NCBI RefSeq assembly: GCF_003337305.1
Contig: NZ_QPJO01000003.1
Location: 124,001-188,000, forward strand
DNA length: 64,000 bases
Direction of reading: 5' to 3'
DNA from: Winogradskyella arenosi
GTDB taxonomy: Bacteria; Bacteroidota; Bacteroidia; Flavobacteriales; Flavobacteriaceae
A program made the translations under genes and the position numbers. The notes under the pieces were generated by a model. That model had not been told where the DNA came from. It ran no database searches and saw only the letters and a list, made by a program, of their open reading frames with translations. Every line of letters begins with the position of its first letter. Positions within the stretch are counted from its first letter, which is position 1. Below, piece by piece: positions 53,591-62,913 of this stretch.

Positions 53591-53876
53591 GTTATTAGTT
53601 TATAATCGCAAAATTTACAGTGTATTTTCCTAAAGACCTAATAATAACTAAAGCGGTTTTGGATTGCTTATTTTAAATCCTTCAAGAAAAGCGCTTCAAC
53701 TTAAAATAATATAGGGTTTCTTCGTTATCTTTTTCATCAAAGCTATGCCATACTTAAAATCAAATCGCTTCTAGCTTGTATCTCACAACACGGTAATGCA
53801 TTAATAATTATTTTAAATGCATTAAAATTAATGGGCATTTCTCTCGATCTTAATGCAGCAATTAAAATGATATATT

Positions 53877-54314
53877 ATGAAACCTGTTTATAGTCTTTTA
53901 GTCATTAGTTTGATGTGGTCTTGTAAAAATGATACTACAAAGCCAGAAGTGCCCATTACTCAAAACCCTATGAATGAAGAACTCACGGATACTCGAAATT
54001 ATGAGGCCGATGGCAATTTTGAAGAAGATGTATATACCTACGAAAGAAAAACGGATAGCATTAATGAAAATTGGAACCTTAACAATCCTGAACGCCAAAT
54101 GGGTTTATACGCCCGTTTTAATATGAGCGATGCTCAACAGGAAAAGTATGAAACAGCACTTTCTAATTGGTTTCAATCACAGACCAATGAACCTTACGAG
54201 AAACTAGGAACAACAACTCGGATTGAGGCTGAAGATTCTATTTTAAAACCGATTTTAGACGAGCATCAATATGAAAATTACCAAGCTTGGGCCCAAGACA
54301 ATGATAAACGCTAA
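53877..54314 (+). CDS. Lipoprotein of unknown function
   Basis: A 145-residue lipoprotein, MKPVYSLLVISLMWSC with Cys16. The N-terminal half is acidic and low-complexity; the C-terminal half is helical (NMSDAQQEKYETALSNWFQS, LKPILDEHQYENYQAWAQDN). No family is recognised. It is followed 32 bp later by the SemiSWEET gene on the same strand. Confidence 0.7.
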   Translation: MKPVYSLLVISLMWSCKNDTTKPEVPITQNPMNEELTDTRNYEADGNFEEDVYTYERKTDSINENWNLNNPERQMGLYARFNMSDAQQEKYETALSNWFQSQTNEPYEKLGTTTRIEAEDSILKPILDEHQYENYQAWAQDNDKR

Positions 54315-54346
54315 TTTGTTCTATTGAAAATGTTAATAGGCCCATT

Positions 54347-54613
54347 ATGGATATCGAAAAGTTGATAGGCATCCTTGCAGGAATTTTCACAACCCTTGCT
54401 GTACTCCCGCAAATAATAAAAGCGCTACGGACTAAAAAAGTAAAGGATGTTAGTCCACTTATGTTTGTTATTCTTTGCTTAGGTGTAGGGCTCTGGACTG
54501 TCTATGGCATTTTAAAATCAGATTGGCCTATTATTATCACTAACGGAATTTCTTTCTTGTTAAATGCTATAATGCTAAAAATTGTATGGTTTCAAGATAC
54601 TGATAATTCTTAG
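54347..54613 (+). CDS. SemiSWEET sugar transporter
   Basis: An 88-residue protein with three membrane helices in a triple-helix bundle. LPQIIKALRTKKVKDVS is the PQ-loop signature, followed by FVILCLGVGLWTVYGIL. SemiSWEETs act as homodimers carrying sugars such as sucrose or glucose across the membrane. Length is normal. Probably cotranscribed with the lipoprotein gene above it. Confidence 0.88.
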   Translation: MDIEKLIGILAGIFTTLAVLPQIIKALRTKKVKDVSPLMFVILCLGVGLWTVYGILKSDWPIIITNGISFLLNAIMLKIVWFQDTDNS

Positions 54614-54630
54614 GATGCTTTATTCTTTAT

Positions 54631-55194
54631 TTAAGATTCTAAATCTGACTTTTCTTTCTCAAGTTCTTTATCTAAATTCTCTTCAGAAATCATAGGATGA
54701 TTCTTCCCTAAGCCGATAATAGCAATAAGGTTTGTTATCGCACTATATAACATTAATATCACCGTAATCATCATTCCGCTTATTACAGAGGTCATTGCTA
54801 AGGTTACCCAATAAATAATGGAAAACCAATGTGTAGGTACATTATCTGACTCTATAATCGGAATATTAAAAAATTGGAACAAAATAAGGGCAGCCACAAA
54901 TAAAATAACATCAAATTTAGCAATGCTTAATACTTGTTGATAATGCACTTTTTTTAAAGACATCTCCGTACCAAAACTTACACTTAACAAGGTTAAAAGC
55001 AAGGCTAAAATAGTTGCCGAAGCCAACACAATGGTATTACACAACATATTAAGTCCGCCTAAAGACTCTTCTAGTAAATGCTCAGCTTCATAGCCCGTAA
55101 CATTTCCTAGCATAAAGACGCCCATCCCGGTGAAACAGGTTGCAATTAGCCCACCATAAATAGCATTTTTATGATCTTTTAGAAAATTAAACAT
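54631..55194 (-). CDS. Multi-pass membrane protein following DUF421
   Basis: A 187-residue protein from the preferred ATG at 55194 (MFNFLKDHKN), overlapping the DUF421 stop by 8 bp; the frame is open to 55218. Four membrane helices: GGLIATCFTGMGVFMLG, CNTIVLASATILALLLTLLS, VILFVAALILFQFFNI and SVISGMMITVILMLYSAITN. The tail is charged. No family named with certainty. Likely a partner of DUF421. Confidence 0.7.
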   Translation of the reverse strand: MFNFLKDHKNAIYGGLIATCFTGMGVFMLGNVTGYEAEHLLEESLGGLNMLCNTIVLASATILALLLTLLSVSFGTEMSLKKVHYQQVLSIAKFDVILFVAALILFQFFNIPIIESDNVPTHWFSIIYWVTLAMTSVISGMMITVILMLYSAITNLIAIIGLGKNHPMISEENLDKELEKEKSDLES

Positions 55195-55705
55195 ACAGAT
55201 CTTGTGTATTAACGTCACTTAGAATCCGTGGTTCTACATCTTTATCCGAGTTATTATGAATTACCGACACATCACCCGTACTCTCAAAAATAACAGCCTT
55301 CACTTCTGTAAAATCATGAACGTTAGCTTCTCTTAATTTGGCTATTAAATCGCTCTCTCCAACATTACAGGCCTTTAATCTTTTGTGTAAGATTTTACCA
55401 TTCCACATAATAATTTGAGGCTTATTCGTAAACCAACGTTTAAAATGAGAATTGGTTCTCACCAAATAGGAAAATAAGGTTTGGAATCCTATGATAGCTA
55501 CCAAGACTACCGCACCTTTTAATAATGAATAATTAGCGTTAAGTACAATGGATGCTAGTACAGAACCTACTGCAATTGTAGAAGCAAAATCAAAACTAGA
55601 CATTTTAGCAAAGGTCCTTAAACCAAAAACACGTGTAATAAGAATAACAATAGTAAAGATCCCCAACACAGAGGCAACTAACCATATAAAATCAATAAAA
55701 TTCAT
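55187..55705 (-). CDS. DUF421 (YetF-like) membrane protein
   Basis: A 172-residue protein. Three membrane helices are followed by RVFGLRTFAKMSSFDFASTI and AVGSVLASIVLNANYSLLKG, the DUF421 signature, then a soluble C-terminal domain (NVGESDLIAKLREANVHDFT, VKAVIFESTGDVSVI). YetF-like proteins are of unknown function, sometimes linked to sporulation or stress in Bacillus. The next gene begins in its last codons. Confidence 0.85.
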   Translation of the reverse strand: MNFIDFIWLVASVLGIFTIVILITRVFGLRTFAKMSSFDFASTIAVGSVLASIVLNANYSLLKGAVVLVAIIGFQTLFSYLVRTNSHFKRWFTNKPQIIMWNGKILHKRLKACNVGESDLIAKLREANVHDFTEVKAVIFESTGDVSVIHNNSDKDVEPRILSDVNTQDLYV

Positions 55706-55874
55706 AATAGAAGTATTTAGTTAGGGAATAAATTTACTAGGGTTAGATTGTTTTAATTAATGCAATTACAATAAAGAATAACTGATTTCGTATATCTATA
55801 AGTTTCTAGAATCAAACCTAGGATTTGAGCTAAAAAAAACTTCGAATAAGATCATTACTAAGCTTTTAGGCCTT

Positions 55875-55882
55875 TAAATTTG
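55875..55882 (+). promoter_or_regulatory. -7 element before the GntA-like gene
   Basis: TAAATTTG matches TAnnTTTG about 30 bp before the start codon; the -33 position is not a good match. Confidence 0.4.
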
Positions 55883-55912
55883 GTAACATATTATAATTAA
55901 CTCAACGTAATT

Positions 55913-56596
55913 ATGAAATCCATCACAAAACATTACCCTATTTATAAAACCATAGACGAAGCTTACAAAGATTTTATTTTAACACAGAAACATCCTTGTG
56001 TTATGGCGAAAACTTTATTTATGACGGACAGTTATCATTTAAACGTTTATCGTTCGTCCAATCAGATTGAAGAATTAAAAACGCTTTTAGACGATTTAGA
56101 AGCTTTTATTGAGCAATATGATTTTGAATCTCAAACTTTTGAATCCTTTTTAGCCGTATTTCCATTTGAACACTATGAGTCTGAACTTGATTTTGAAACT
56201 AGTTTATGGAAAACCTTACAGCAATTGCACGAGTTAGATGATTGTTCATGGGACGCCTCGGTAAGTGATGACCCAGAGGATCCAACATTTAGTTTCAGTT
56301 TAAAAGGACATGCCTTTTATATTGTAGGCTTACATCCTAATAGTTCGCGTATGGCAAGGCAAAGCCCCTACCCTACACTAGTCTTTAACCTGCATGGGCA
56401 ATTTGAACAATTACGTAGCATGGGGAGCTATAAAAAAGTTAAAAAACGAATTAGAAAACGTGATAAAAAATTACAAGGACATATTAATCCCGTACTTAAA
56501 GATTTTGGCAAAGCTTCTGAAGCCAAACAATACAGCGGAAGAGCCGTAGATGGTGCGTGGAAATGTCCCTTTCATAAAACCAATAAATTAGCATGA
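55913..56596 (+). CDS. YqcI/YcgG family, GntA-like haem-dependent N-oxygenase
   Basis: A 227-residue protein. CVMAKTLFMTDSYHLNVY and YIVGLHPNSSRMARQSPYPT, then VFNLHGQFEQLR, are the marks of the YqcI/YcgG family, which includes GntA, the haem enzyme that N-hydroxylates a guanidino amino acid in guanitoxin synthesis. Length is typical. The ATG of the DUF1989 gene overlaps its stop by 4 bp. Amino acid N-hydroxylation is inferred by family; the substrate is unknown and no toxin cluster is present. Confidence 0.85.
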   Translation: MKSITKHYPIYKTIDEAYKDFILTQKHPCVMAKTLFMTDSYHLNVYRSSNQIEELKTLLDDLEAFIEQYDFESQTFESFLAVFPFEHYESELDFETSLWKTLQQLHELDDCSWDASVSDDPEDPTFSFSLKGHAFYIVGLHPNSSRMARQSPYPTLVFNLHGQFEQLRSMGSYKKVKKRIRKRDKKLQGHINPVLKDFGKASEAKQYSGRAVDGAWKCPFHKTNKLA

Positions 56597-57210
56597 AACC
56601 ATTACTTAATATTATAGATAAACAATCTGGAACCGCTTTTAAGCTTAAAAAAAATGATGTCCTTACGGTAATAGACCCTATGGGAGGCCAAGTGAGTGAC
56701 ATGGTTGTTTTTAATGCCCATGATTACAACGAAAAGCTATCCTCGGGTAAATCTTTAGATTTTGAAGAATGCCTGCTACTCACCAAAGGGCACCATCTAT
56801 GGTCTAACCGATCTCAGCAAATGATGAAAATTTTAGAAGATACCAATGGCCGTAATGATTTTCTTTTAGCGCCCTGCAGTCCTGAAACTTTTAAAATTAT
56901 GTACAACCATGAAGGCGAACACCCAAGTTGTTTAGCCAATTTAACACAACACTTAAAGCCTTTTGGTATTGATGCCGATGCTATTCCTACCGCTTTCAAC
57001 ATCTTTATGAACGTGCAATTTGATGAAAAGGGAAAACTTTCCGTGCTTCCCCCAACATCTGAAGCTGGAGATTATATTCGATTTAAAGCTGAAATGGATC
57101 TTCTGGTGGGACTTACAGCTTGTTCTGCGGAAGATAGTAATGGCGGAACGTTTAAACCTATTCATTATGTTATTGAAACAGAAGTCAAACCGATTAACCA
57201 ACACGTTTAA
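56593..57210 (+). CDS. DUF1989 (urea carboxylase-associated) protein
   Basis: A 205-residue soluble protein of the urea carboxylase-associated family. Motifs are IDPMGGQVSDMVVFNAHDYN, LLTKGHHLWSNRSQQMMKIL and IPTAFNIFMNVQFDEKGKLS, with several Cys and His residues that may bind metal. Family members sit next to urea and guanidine utilisation genes. The ATGA overlap with the GntA-like gene makes a coupled pair, suggesting a shared small-molecule pathway. Confidence 0.85.
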   Translation: MKPLLNIIDKQSGTAFKLKKNDVLTVIDPMGGQVSDMVVFNAHDYNEKLSSGKSLDFEECLLLTKGHHLWSNRSQQMMKILEDTNGRNDFLLAPCSPETFKIMYNHEGEHPSCLANLTQHLKPFGIDADAIPTAFNIFMNVQFDEKGKLSVLPPTSEAGDYIRFKAEMDLLVGLTACSAEDSNGGTFKPIHYVIETEVKPINQHV

Positions 57211-57258
57211 AGTCCTTGCACCCACAACTCAAAACGAAATTAATAATTAAAACCCTTT

Positions 57259-57423
57259 ATGATGACAAATAATAAGAACGACCAATCTGAAAATAATCAT
57301 GAAAAACGCCTGCATCAAAATGCTACAGATGAAAAAGGTGCCTTAAAAGACAACCATTATAACCAATATGGAAAACAAAATGAAACTCGCCGGGAACACG
57401 CTAATAAATTAAAGGACGACTAA
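57259..57423 (+). CDS. Small Asn/Lys-rich protein
   Basis: A 54-residue frame beginning MMTNNKNDQSENNHEKRLHQ. It is highly hydrophilic, probably disordered, with no known family. It lies 48 bp after DUF1989 and is followed by a strong terminator 48 bp later, as expected for the last gene of that operon. The ATG at 57262 is an equally good start. Confidence 0.55.
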   Translation: MMTNNKNDQSENNHEKRLHQNATDEKGALKDNHYNQYGKQNETRREHANKLKDD

Positions 57424-57470
57424 GCACGTTGAAGCATTACAACCCGCGTATTGACTGATTAAAAACTAAA

Positions 57471-57507
57471 AAAAGTCCAATCTTAAAATATAGATTGGAC
57501 TTTTTTA
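57471..57507. terminator. Two-way terminator
   Basis: AAAAGTCCAATCT (57471-57483) pairs with AGATTGGACTTTT (57492-57504) around an 8-nt loop, with A and T runs on the two sides. It ends both the GntA operon and the minus-strand gene at 57527. Confidence 0.92.
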
Positions 57508-57526
57508 TTCAAAAGCAGTGAGCCTT

Positions 57527-57874
57527 TTATTTACTATCATCAAGATTGATATTAGCTTTATCTGAAATCTGAGATTTTGGGATGGCATTAAAAAATTCTG
57601 ATAATTCAAGATCTGCATTAGGTCCGTATCCCAATAACATAGTGCCTTTTTCGCCTTTATTAGTTTCTACAACATATAAAATAGACATGTCCGATGGATT
57701 ACTCATCCCTTCATAACGGTGCTCGGCTACGATATGTAAATCTTCAGGTTGATACGTTTCAGAGGACTCGTTTCCAATTAAATGTCCTTCTTTAAAATGA
57801 AAGCCTGCGGTATACCCTTTAGATTGGTAAATATCTAAATAATTATCTTCGTGTTTTGCATATTCGTTTTCCAT
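57527..57874 (-). CDS. Unrecognised small protein conserved in Bacteroidetes
   Basis: A 115-residue soluble, acidic protein. YLDIYQSKGYTAGFHFKEGH then EGMSNPSDMSILYVVETNKG and KGTMLLGYGPNADLELSEF are the visible conserved parts. I have seen related short proteins in Bacteroidetes, misannotated as phosphoribosylpyrophosphate synthetase, but length and motifs do not support that function. Single gene. Confidence 0.72.
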   Translation of the reverse strand: MENEYAKHEDNYLDIYQSKGYTAGFHFKEGHLIGNESSETYQPEDLHIVAEHRYEGMSNPSDMSILYVVETNKGEKGTMLLGYGPNADLELSEFFNAIPKSQISDKANINLDDSK

Positions 57875-58078
57875 AATTGTATGATTTTAGGTTTCTTACA
57901 AGATACCATAAGGGATTTTCATAGAATAACCATATCCATTTATATATTGACTTTAATGCAAAAAATCTAATAAAACGTCAACCTAAAACGGAGCTCATTA
58001 AAACGAACCTATCGCTTACTAGCCGCATTTCAACATATTCATTCCTAGCTAAATTGGTAAAATGAGCCATTTATAACT

Positions 58079-58112
58079 AAAAAAAACTTCAGCTTTCTAA
58101 CTGAAGGTTTTT
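58079..58112 (-). terminator. Terminator of the 58133 gene
   Basis: CTTCAG (58087-58092) and CTGAAG (58101-58106) form the stem, with an A-run at 58079-58086 (U-run on the minus strand). Confidence 0.8.
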
Positions 58113-58132
58113 TTATACGGTTCTTACACCTC

Positions 58133-59584
58133 TTAATTTACAATTAATCCATAGGAAGAGATTAATATTTGCTCATTTTGAGAAGATGTTTTCCTTACAT
58201 AAATTTCAATATAATCATTGGTTTTAACAGTAACGTTTCCTAGAACTGAAACCGATTGTCTTTCATTAATATTCAAAATATTTACCACAGCTTCAGTTCC
58301 CGTAACTTTTGAACCATTTTTATAAATTGAAAACGCAAACTGCGTACCGTCAGTTGTAGTAAACGAAATAGCGGCAAATACATTTACCGATCTTGTTTTT
58401 TCACCTTTATAAACTATACGATTTTCACTATTTGCTCCTGTGCCTTCTTCAAATCTAAATAAGCCTCTCGCTTCAGTATTCACAGGTAATTTAAAAGGCG
58501 TATTATTATAAACAGTCACAACACCATAGGTGTCATTTTCGTCATAATATAAATTACCGGTAGCTATAGCATCGCTCTCTGAAGAAATCCCTGGTGAGTT
58601 CACTGTCCAATCTGTACTAAAACTATATCCATCATAAGAATTTGAGCTATAGCCATTAATATAACCAGAAGCATTAGAGGTTGATCCTGAAAAGACAGTA
58701 CCACTAATCACCCCAACACCAACATTTAAACTTGGGTCACTAACATCCATAGCCACATCAGAACCATCAACGGTACTAAAGCCACTCCCTTTTTCCACCA
58801 AACCAAAATTCCCGGTTAAGGTCTCAAATGTCCCGCTATTACTACTCGGCCAAGCTTGTGTGTTTAGCAATAAATTTCCTATGTTAGAGAATGTAATCCC
58901 ATCAGCATTACCAACAAACTGATTGATATTACCAAAATAAAGACCGATATCAGAGACCGAACCTACACTCGTACTCATCCCAATTACTATAACATTTTGT
59001 ACTATTAAAGAGGTACTAGAACTTATCCCGGGCCCTGAAATATTAAATGCTTTTGTTCCTTTTAAGGTTAAGCCTTTAATACTTCCGCCTGTACTGCCTT
59101 CAAAAACTACTCCTGAAGAAGAAAGGATATCTTCATTAGTATCTTGTCCAATCATATAGGCGTTATTTAAGTCTATAGGATGCGATAAGGCAATGGTACC
59201 GTTCACCTCATAAAGAGTATTTTCATCTAGTAAGTATTTTGAACCTCCGGCAGCTAATTCATCAGCTAAATCATCTGCAGATTTAATCAATTTATAATTG
59301 TTACGTTTAACACTAGTGTTATTGGCTATTTGGTCCCAAGAACTAGTTGTAGTATTATAGAAATAAAAGGCCTTTTCATCCGTATCAAAAACCAATAAGC
59401 TTTCGGCAGGACTTGCAATTGAAGTCCGTTCTAAGGTGGTCATTCTTGGGGCTAATAAACCTTTAGAGTTTGACGTTAAATCTAATAAGGATGAGGTATT
59501 TGGGTTTTCAGTTCCAATACCAACTTGAGCAAAAGTTAATCCGGTGGTTAATAGACTAATGCAAAATAGTTTAAATAATCTCAT
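58133..59584 (-). CDS. Secreted surface protein of the tail-fibre-like type
   Basis: A 483-residue exported protein: signal to about residue 19 (MRLFKLFCISLLTTGLTFAQ), then VGIGTENPNTSSLLDLTSNS then KGLLAPRMTTLERTSIASPA then LVFDTDEKAFYFYNTTTSSW, the opening seen in Bacteroidetes surface and tail-fibre-like proteins. The rest is repetitive beta, Ser/Gly-rich (STSLIVQNVIVIGMSTSVGS, ASGYINGYSSNSYDGYSF). No sorting tail is clear at the C-terminus. Role unknown. Confidence 0.8.
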   Translation of the reverse strand: MRLFKLFCISLLTTGLTFAQVGIGTENPNTSSLLDLTSNSKGLLAPRMTTLERTSIASPAESLLVFDTDEKAFYFYNTTTSSWDQIANNTSVKRNNYKLIKSADDLADELAAGGSKYLLDENTLYEVNGTIALSHPIDLNNAYMIGQDTNEDILSSSGVVFEGSTGGSIKGLTLKGTKAFNISGPGISSSTSLIVQNVIVIGMSTSVGSVSDIGLYFGNINQFVGNADGITFSNIGNLLLNTQAWPSSNSGTFETLTGNFGLVEKGSGFSTVDGSDVAMDVSDPSLNVGVGVISGTVFSGSTSNASGYINGYSSNSYDGYSFSTDWTVNSPGISSESDAIATGNLYYDENDTYGVVTVYNNTPFKLPVNTEARGLFRFEEGTGANSENRIVYKGEKTRSVNVFAAISFTTTDGTQFAFSIYKNGSKVTGTEAVVNILNINERQSVSVLGNVTVKTNDYIEIYVRKTSSQNEQILISSYGLIVN

Positions 59585-59677
59585 AATTTAGGGGTTGAGA
59601 GGTTAGAAAAAATTTGGGATGTTTAGAGGTTGGGCATCCTAGGGGAATTTTAAAATGATGGTCTACTTAAAGACGTA

Positions 59678-59827
59678 TTAGTTTAGACTTATAAAACTGT
59701 CAATACTTATACTCGTAGACATACTTAAATCTTCTGAAAGCCATACATGTGCGAGGTCATCTAAACGAGATGGATGATTGGGCTGATGAGACCACTTTTT
59801 CAATAAGTAAGAGTAGATTTTTAGCAT
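59678..59827 (-). CDS. Possible small protein
   Basis: A 49-residue frame, MLKIYSYLLKKWSHQPNHPS then RLDDLAHVWLSEDLSMSTSI and a short tail. Composition is protein-like and the frame lies upstream of the surface-protein gene on the same strand, but no family or clear ribosome binding site supports it. Confidence 0.3.
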   Translation of the reverse strand: MLKIYSYLLKKWSHQPNHPSRLDDLAHVWLSEDLSMSTSISIDSFISLN

Positions 59828-60521
59828 ACATGTAGGCTTTAGAAACAGCAATTAACACATAATATATGACACTACAAACCTTAAAGCCTTGAAAACATGA
59901 CGTTAAAACAATATTTTATTCCCATTAAGTGTTTCATTTTGTAAGAAAAAGCTTATAATTATTATAATTCAATAAGGAAAAGATTAAGTTTATTTTAAAC
60001 TTTATGAAACCCTAAGGTTCAAAATGCTTCCTTGCATTGACGTTTGCGAAATGGGCTGTTGGTCAGAGATTCATTGTACTGGTTAGTGTTTTTATTAACA
60101 CTCTTTTTTAAGATTTATAATGCTAAATTTTTATGCGCTATTAATAATCCTTTTAAAATTCTATTTTGTAATAGTAAGACTACAGTTAAATAATGAGATT
60201 TTTGTTTTATTTTCCTACACTAATAAAACTCAAACTATCGAAAATTATTATTTGAAGAGACCTCTTACAGAATTATTATAAGGCCAAAATAAGGATATTT
60301 GTTCTTAAAATAATCACCTCATTTTTATTATTTCAAACGCTCATTTGTATCTTGAAAACGACGCAATTGCTATACACTTCATATTATTTCAGTATCGATT
60401 CCCCTCATTCTGACCCTAACTAAGCAAATAAGCCACGAATAGACCGAAATGAACTAATCTAATTCGGAAAAATAATAGATTTTGCTATCCAATACACTAT
60501 TGGTTTTTAACGATACACATT
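59828..60521. other. Long intergenic region, no gene seen
   Basis: About 690 bp of AT-rich sequence between divergent transcription units. No coding frame, hairpin with U-run or strong promoter was recognised; parts of the upstream controls for the antiporter must lie here. Confidence 0.5.
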
Positions 60522-61751
60522 ATGAAGGCCTATTACACCGTTTTACTTATTATAGGAATCACGTCACTTTTTGCTAGTTTCCTTCCCATTTTTTTGAAGA
60601 AATTTAAAATAAGCTTTACCATTCCTCTATTAGTTTTAGGTGCTTTTTTATTTTTTATCAATACACCCTTACCATGGCCAAATCCGGTGTGGGACATTGA
60701 TATGACCTTACGCTTCTCTGAATTGGTCGTTATCATTAGCTTAATGGTCGCCGGCCTAAAAATTGGTTTAAACTATTCCTGGAAAGAATGGCGTAACCCC
60801 TTACGTCTGCTAAGTATAACCATGCCTTTATTTATGCTCGTGGTCTTTTTAGTGGCTTATTATCTCCTTAATTTTAATGGGCCTTCGGCCTTACTTTTAG
60901 CAGCGGTGTTAGCTCCTACAGATCCCGCATTGGCTTCAGAAATTCAGTTAAATGAAAAACAAAGTGTCGCCAAAAAGAACGTTGGCGTTCAATACAATCT
61001 TACTGCGGAAGCTGGCCTTAATGATGGTTTGGCCTTTCCTTTTGTTTTCTTAGCCATCCTATGGTCACAGCATCAACACCTGGGTTTTGAACAGTGGAAA
61101 ACTTGGATTAGCTATTACCTGCTTTATAAAATTAGTATTGGCGTTGTGGTCGGCATCGTTATAGGATTCACCTACAGTTATCTTACTAAAAAACTCTCTA
61201 ATTCTAATGTCACAAAAATTCACCATGCTTTTGTAGCCCTCTCTCTAACTTTAATTTCCTACGGACTTGCTGAAATTTTAAATGGTTATGGCTTTTTAAG
61301 TGTTTTCTTAGCCGGACTCTTTGCACACTATCATCAGCATACTAAGGATATCACCACTGAGGGAGATCCAAGCTTAGGTTTTATAACAAACGTAGAAAAG
61401 TTTCTTATTATTTTTTGGATGATTTTCTTCGGAGGATCCTTAGTGGGTGGCATCTTAGATTTTAATAGCCTACCGACACTTGTTTTTGGTCTGTGCTTAG
61501 TCCTTATCGTACGGCCTTTATTAGGATTTATTAGTCTTTATAAATCGGGATTAAATTTGAAAAAACGATGGGCCATTTCCTTTTTTGGTATACGTGGTAT
61601 TGGCTCTGTGTTTTACCTTACCTACGCCATTAAACATGGTGATTTTGAACAAATAAATCCGATGTTCTCTTTGGTGGCCTTTATCATTCTTGTCTCTGTG
61701 ATTCTACACGGTATTACAACAAAGCGCATTATGGCTCATTTAGAACGATAA
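60522..61751 (+). CDS. Cation/proton antiporter (CPA1/NhaP type)
   Basis: A 409-residue membrane protein with about 12 helices. Hallmarks are LLAAVLAPTDPALASEIQLN and NLTAEAGLNDGLAFPFVFL (the Asp pair region of CPA1), then EKFLIIFWMIFFGGSLVGG and FFGIRGIGSVFYLTYAI. It should exchange Na+ or K+ for protons at the inner membrane. It lacks the long cytoplasmic C-terminal regulatory domain of some NhaP members. Single gene. Confidence 0.9.
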   Translation: MKAYYTVLLIIGITSLFASFLPIFLKKFKISFTIPLLVLGAFLFFINTPLPWPNPVWDIDMTLRFSELVVIISLMVAGLKIGLNYSWKEWRNPLRLLSITMPLFMLVVFLVAYYLLNFNGPSALLLAAVLAPTDPALASEIQLNEKQSVAKKNVGVQYNLTAEAGLNDGLAFPFVFLAILWSQHQHLGFEQWKTWISYYLLYKISIGVVVGIVIGFTYSYLTKKLSNSNVTKIHHAFVALSLTLISYGLAEILNGYGFLSVFLAGLFAHYHQHTKDITTEGDPSLGFITNVEKFLIIFWMIFFGGSLVGGILDFNSLPTLVFGLCLVLIVRPLLGFISLYKSGLNLKKRWAISFFGIRGIGSVFYLTYAIKHGDFEQINPMFSLVAFIILVSVILHGITTKRIMAHLER

Positions 61752-62184
61752 TAACATATGGCTATGCCTAACACTTAGCAAAAGATATTATACAATTTGC
61801 TTTTAGTTTTGCCCCAAATTATTATTGCTAGGTCATAATTAGATACGCTAAGATAGCACCGTCCATATTACAATTCGGACGTCTAAATTCCGATAATGTA
61901 TCAACCTCCTACATAGAGTTGAATTAATTTCATAGTAGCGCAGTTCTTAACAATATTTATCAAACTGATATTGTAGCTGTATAATAGGTTATAGCTTTAG
62001 TTTTCCTTTTTATTCTTAATAAGTTCTCCTATAAATCTGTTGGTTTTAACTAACCCGATATACCTTAAAAAACAATTGAAGGGTTGCCCCCTTATGAAGA
62101 AAAAAACATTTAGATGAAAATAATTTCTATTATTCTTATGTTCTTCGTAGTATATTATATCCGTCTTCATTTATGGGATTTAAA
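61752..62184. other. Intergenic region
   Basis: 433 bp between the antiporter and the LytTR regulator. A 24-codon hydrophobic frame at 62114-62188 overlaps the regulator stop and is not counted as a gene. No terminator with a clear U-run was recognised. Confidence 0.5.
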
Positions 62185-62913
62185 TTAAATATTAAGCCGG
62201 CTATACACTAAAGATTTATAACTTTCTCCTATCGGAATGCGTTCGTCATTAATAAGGATACGATTTTTTTGAACCGATGCTATTTTATTGACATTTATAA
62301 TATAAGAGCGGTGAACTCTAATAAAAGTATTTTCAGGTAATTTAGATTGAATTTCTTTAAAACTCATTAAGGTTAAAATAGCCTTAGAATCTTCAGTATG
62401 AATCTTTAAATAATCCTTTAACCCTTGAATAAGATTAATTTTATTAATGTCAATTTTTAGGTTTTCATATTCGGACTTTACAAATATAAAATCATCTTCA
62501 TGGGCTGGAGTTTCCCCTCCTGCGGAAGACATATTAAAAGAATGATTGGCGCGGTTTAATTTCACCATTTCCTTAACTCTATTTACCGCCTTAATAAAAC
62601 GCGGAAATGGAATAGGTTTCACTAAATAATCTACGGCATTAAGATCAAAACCTTCTAAAGCATATTCTGGATAAGCGGTTGTAAATATAAAATAAGGAAT
62701 TTTACCTTCTAAAGATCGGATAAGCTCTATTCCGGAAATATTAGGCATTTCAATATCTGAAAACACCAAATCTATAGAATTGCTATTTATAAAATCTAAT
62801 GCTTCTATAGCATTAGTAAAAGTACCAACCACCTCTATAGCTCCTAAAGCCTGGCAATACGATTCAATGACATCAATTGCTAAAGGTTCATCATCAATTA
62901 TTATGCACGTCAT
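62185..62913 (-). CDS. LytTR response regulator
   Basis: A 242-residue regulator. The receiver (1-120) has Asp7-Asp8 in IIIDDEPLAI and the phospho-acceptor Asp53 in VFSDIEMPNI. The LytTR DNA-binding domain covers about 135-242: FIFVKSEYENLKI, KTHTEDSKA-like strand region, and ENTFIRVHRSYIINVNKI with SYKSLVYSRLNI at the end. The start overlaps the kinase stop by 20 bp, so the two are coupled. Confidence 0.93.
   Translation of the reverse strand: MTCIIIDDEPLAIDVIESYCQALGAIEVVGTFTNAIEALDFINSNSIDLVFSDIEMPNISGIELIRSLEGKIPYFIFTTAYPEYALEGFDLNAVDYLVKPIPFPRFIKAVNRVKEMVKLNRANHSFNMSSAGGETPAHEDDFIFVKSEYENLKIDINKINLIQGLKDYLKIHTEDSKAILTLMSFKEIQSKLPENTFIRVHRSYIINVNKIASVQKNRILINDERIPIGESYKSLVYSRLNI

Noticed and set aside
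62114..62188. A 24-residue hydrophobic frame
   Set aside because: Runs into the regulator stop and is too short to support; sequence composition alone does not show expression.
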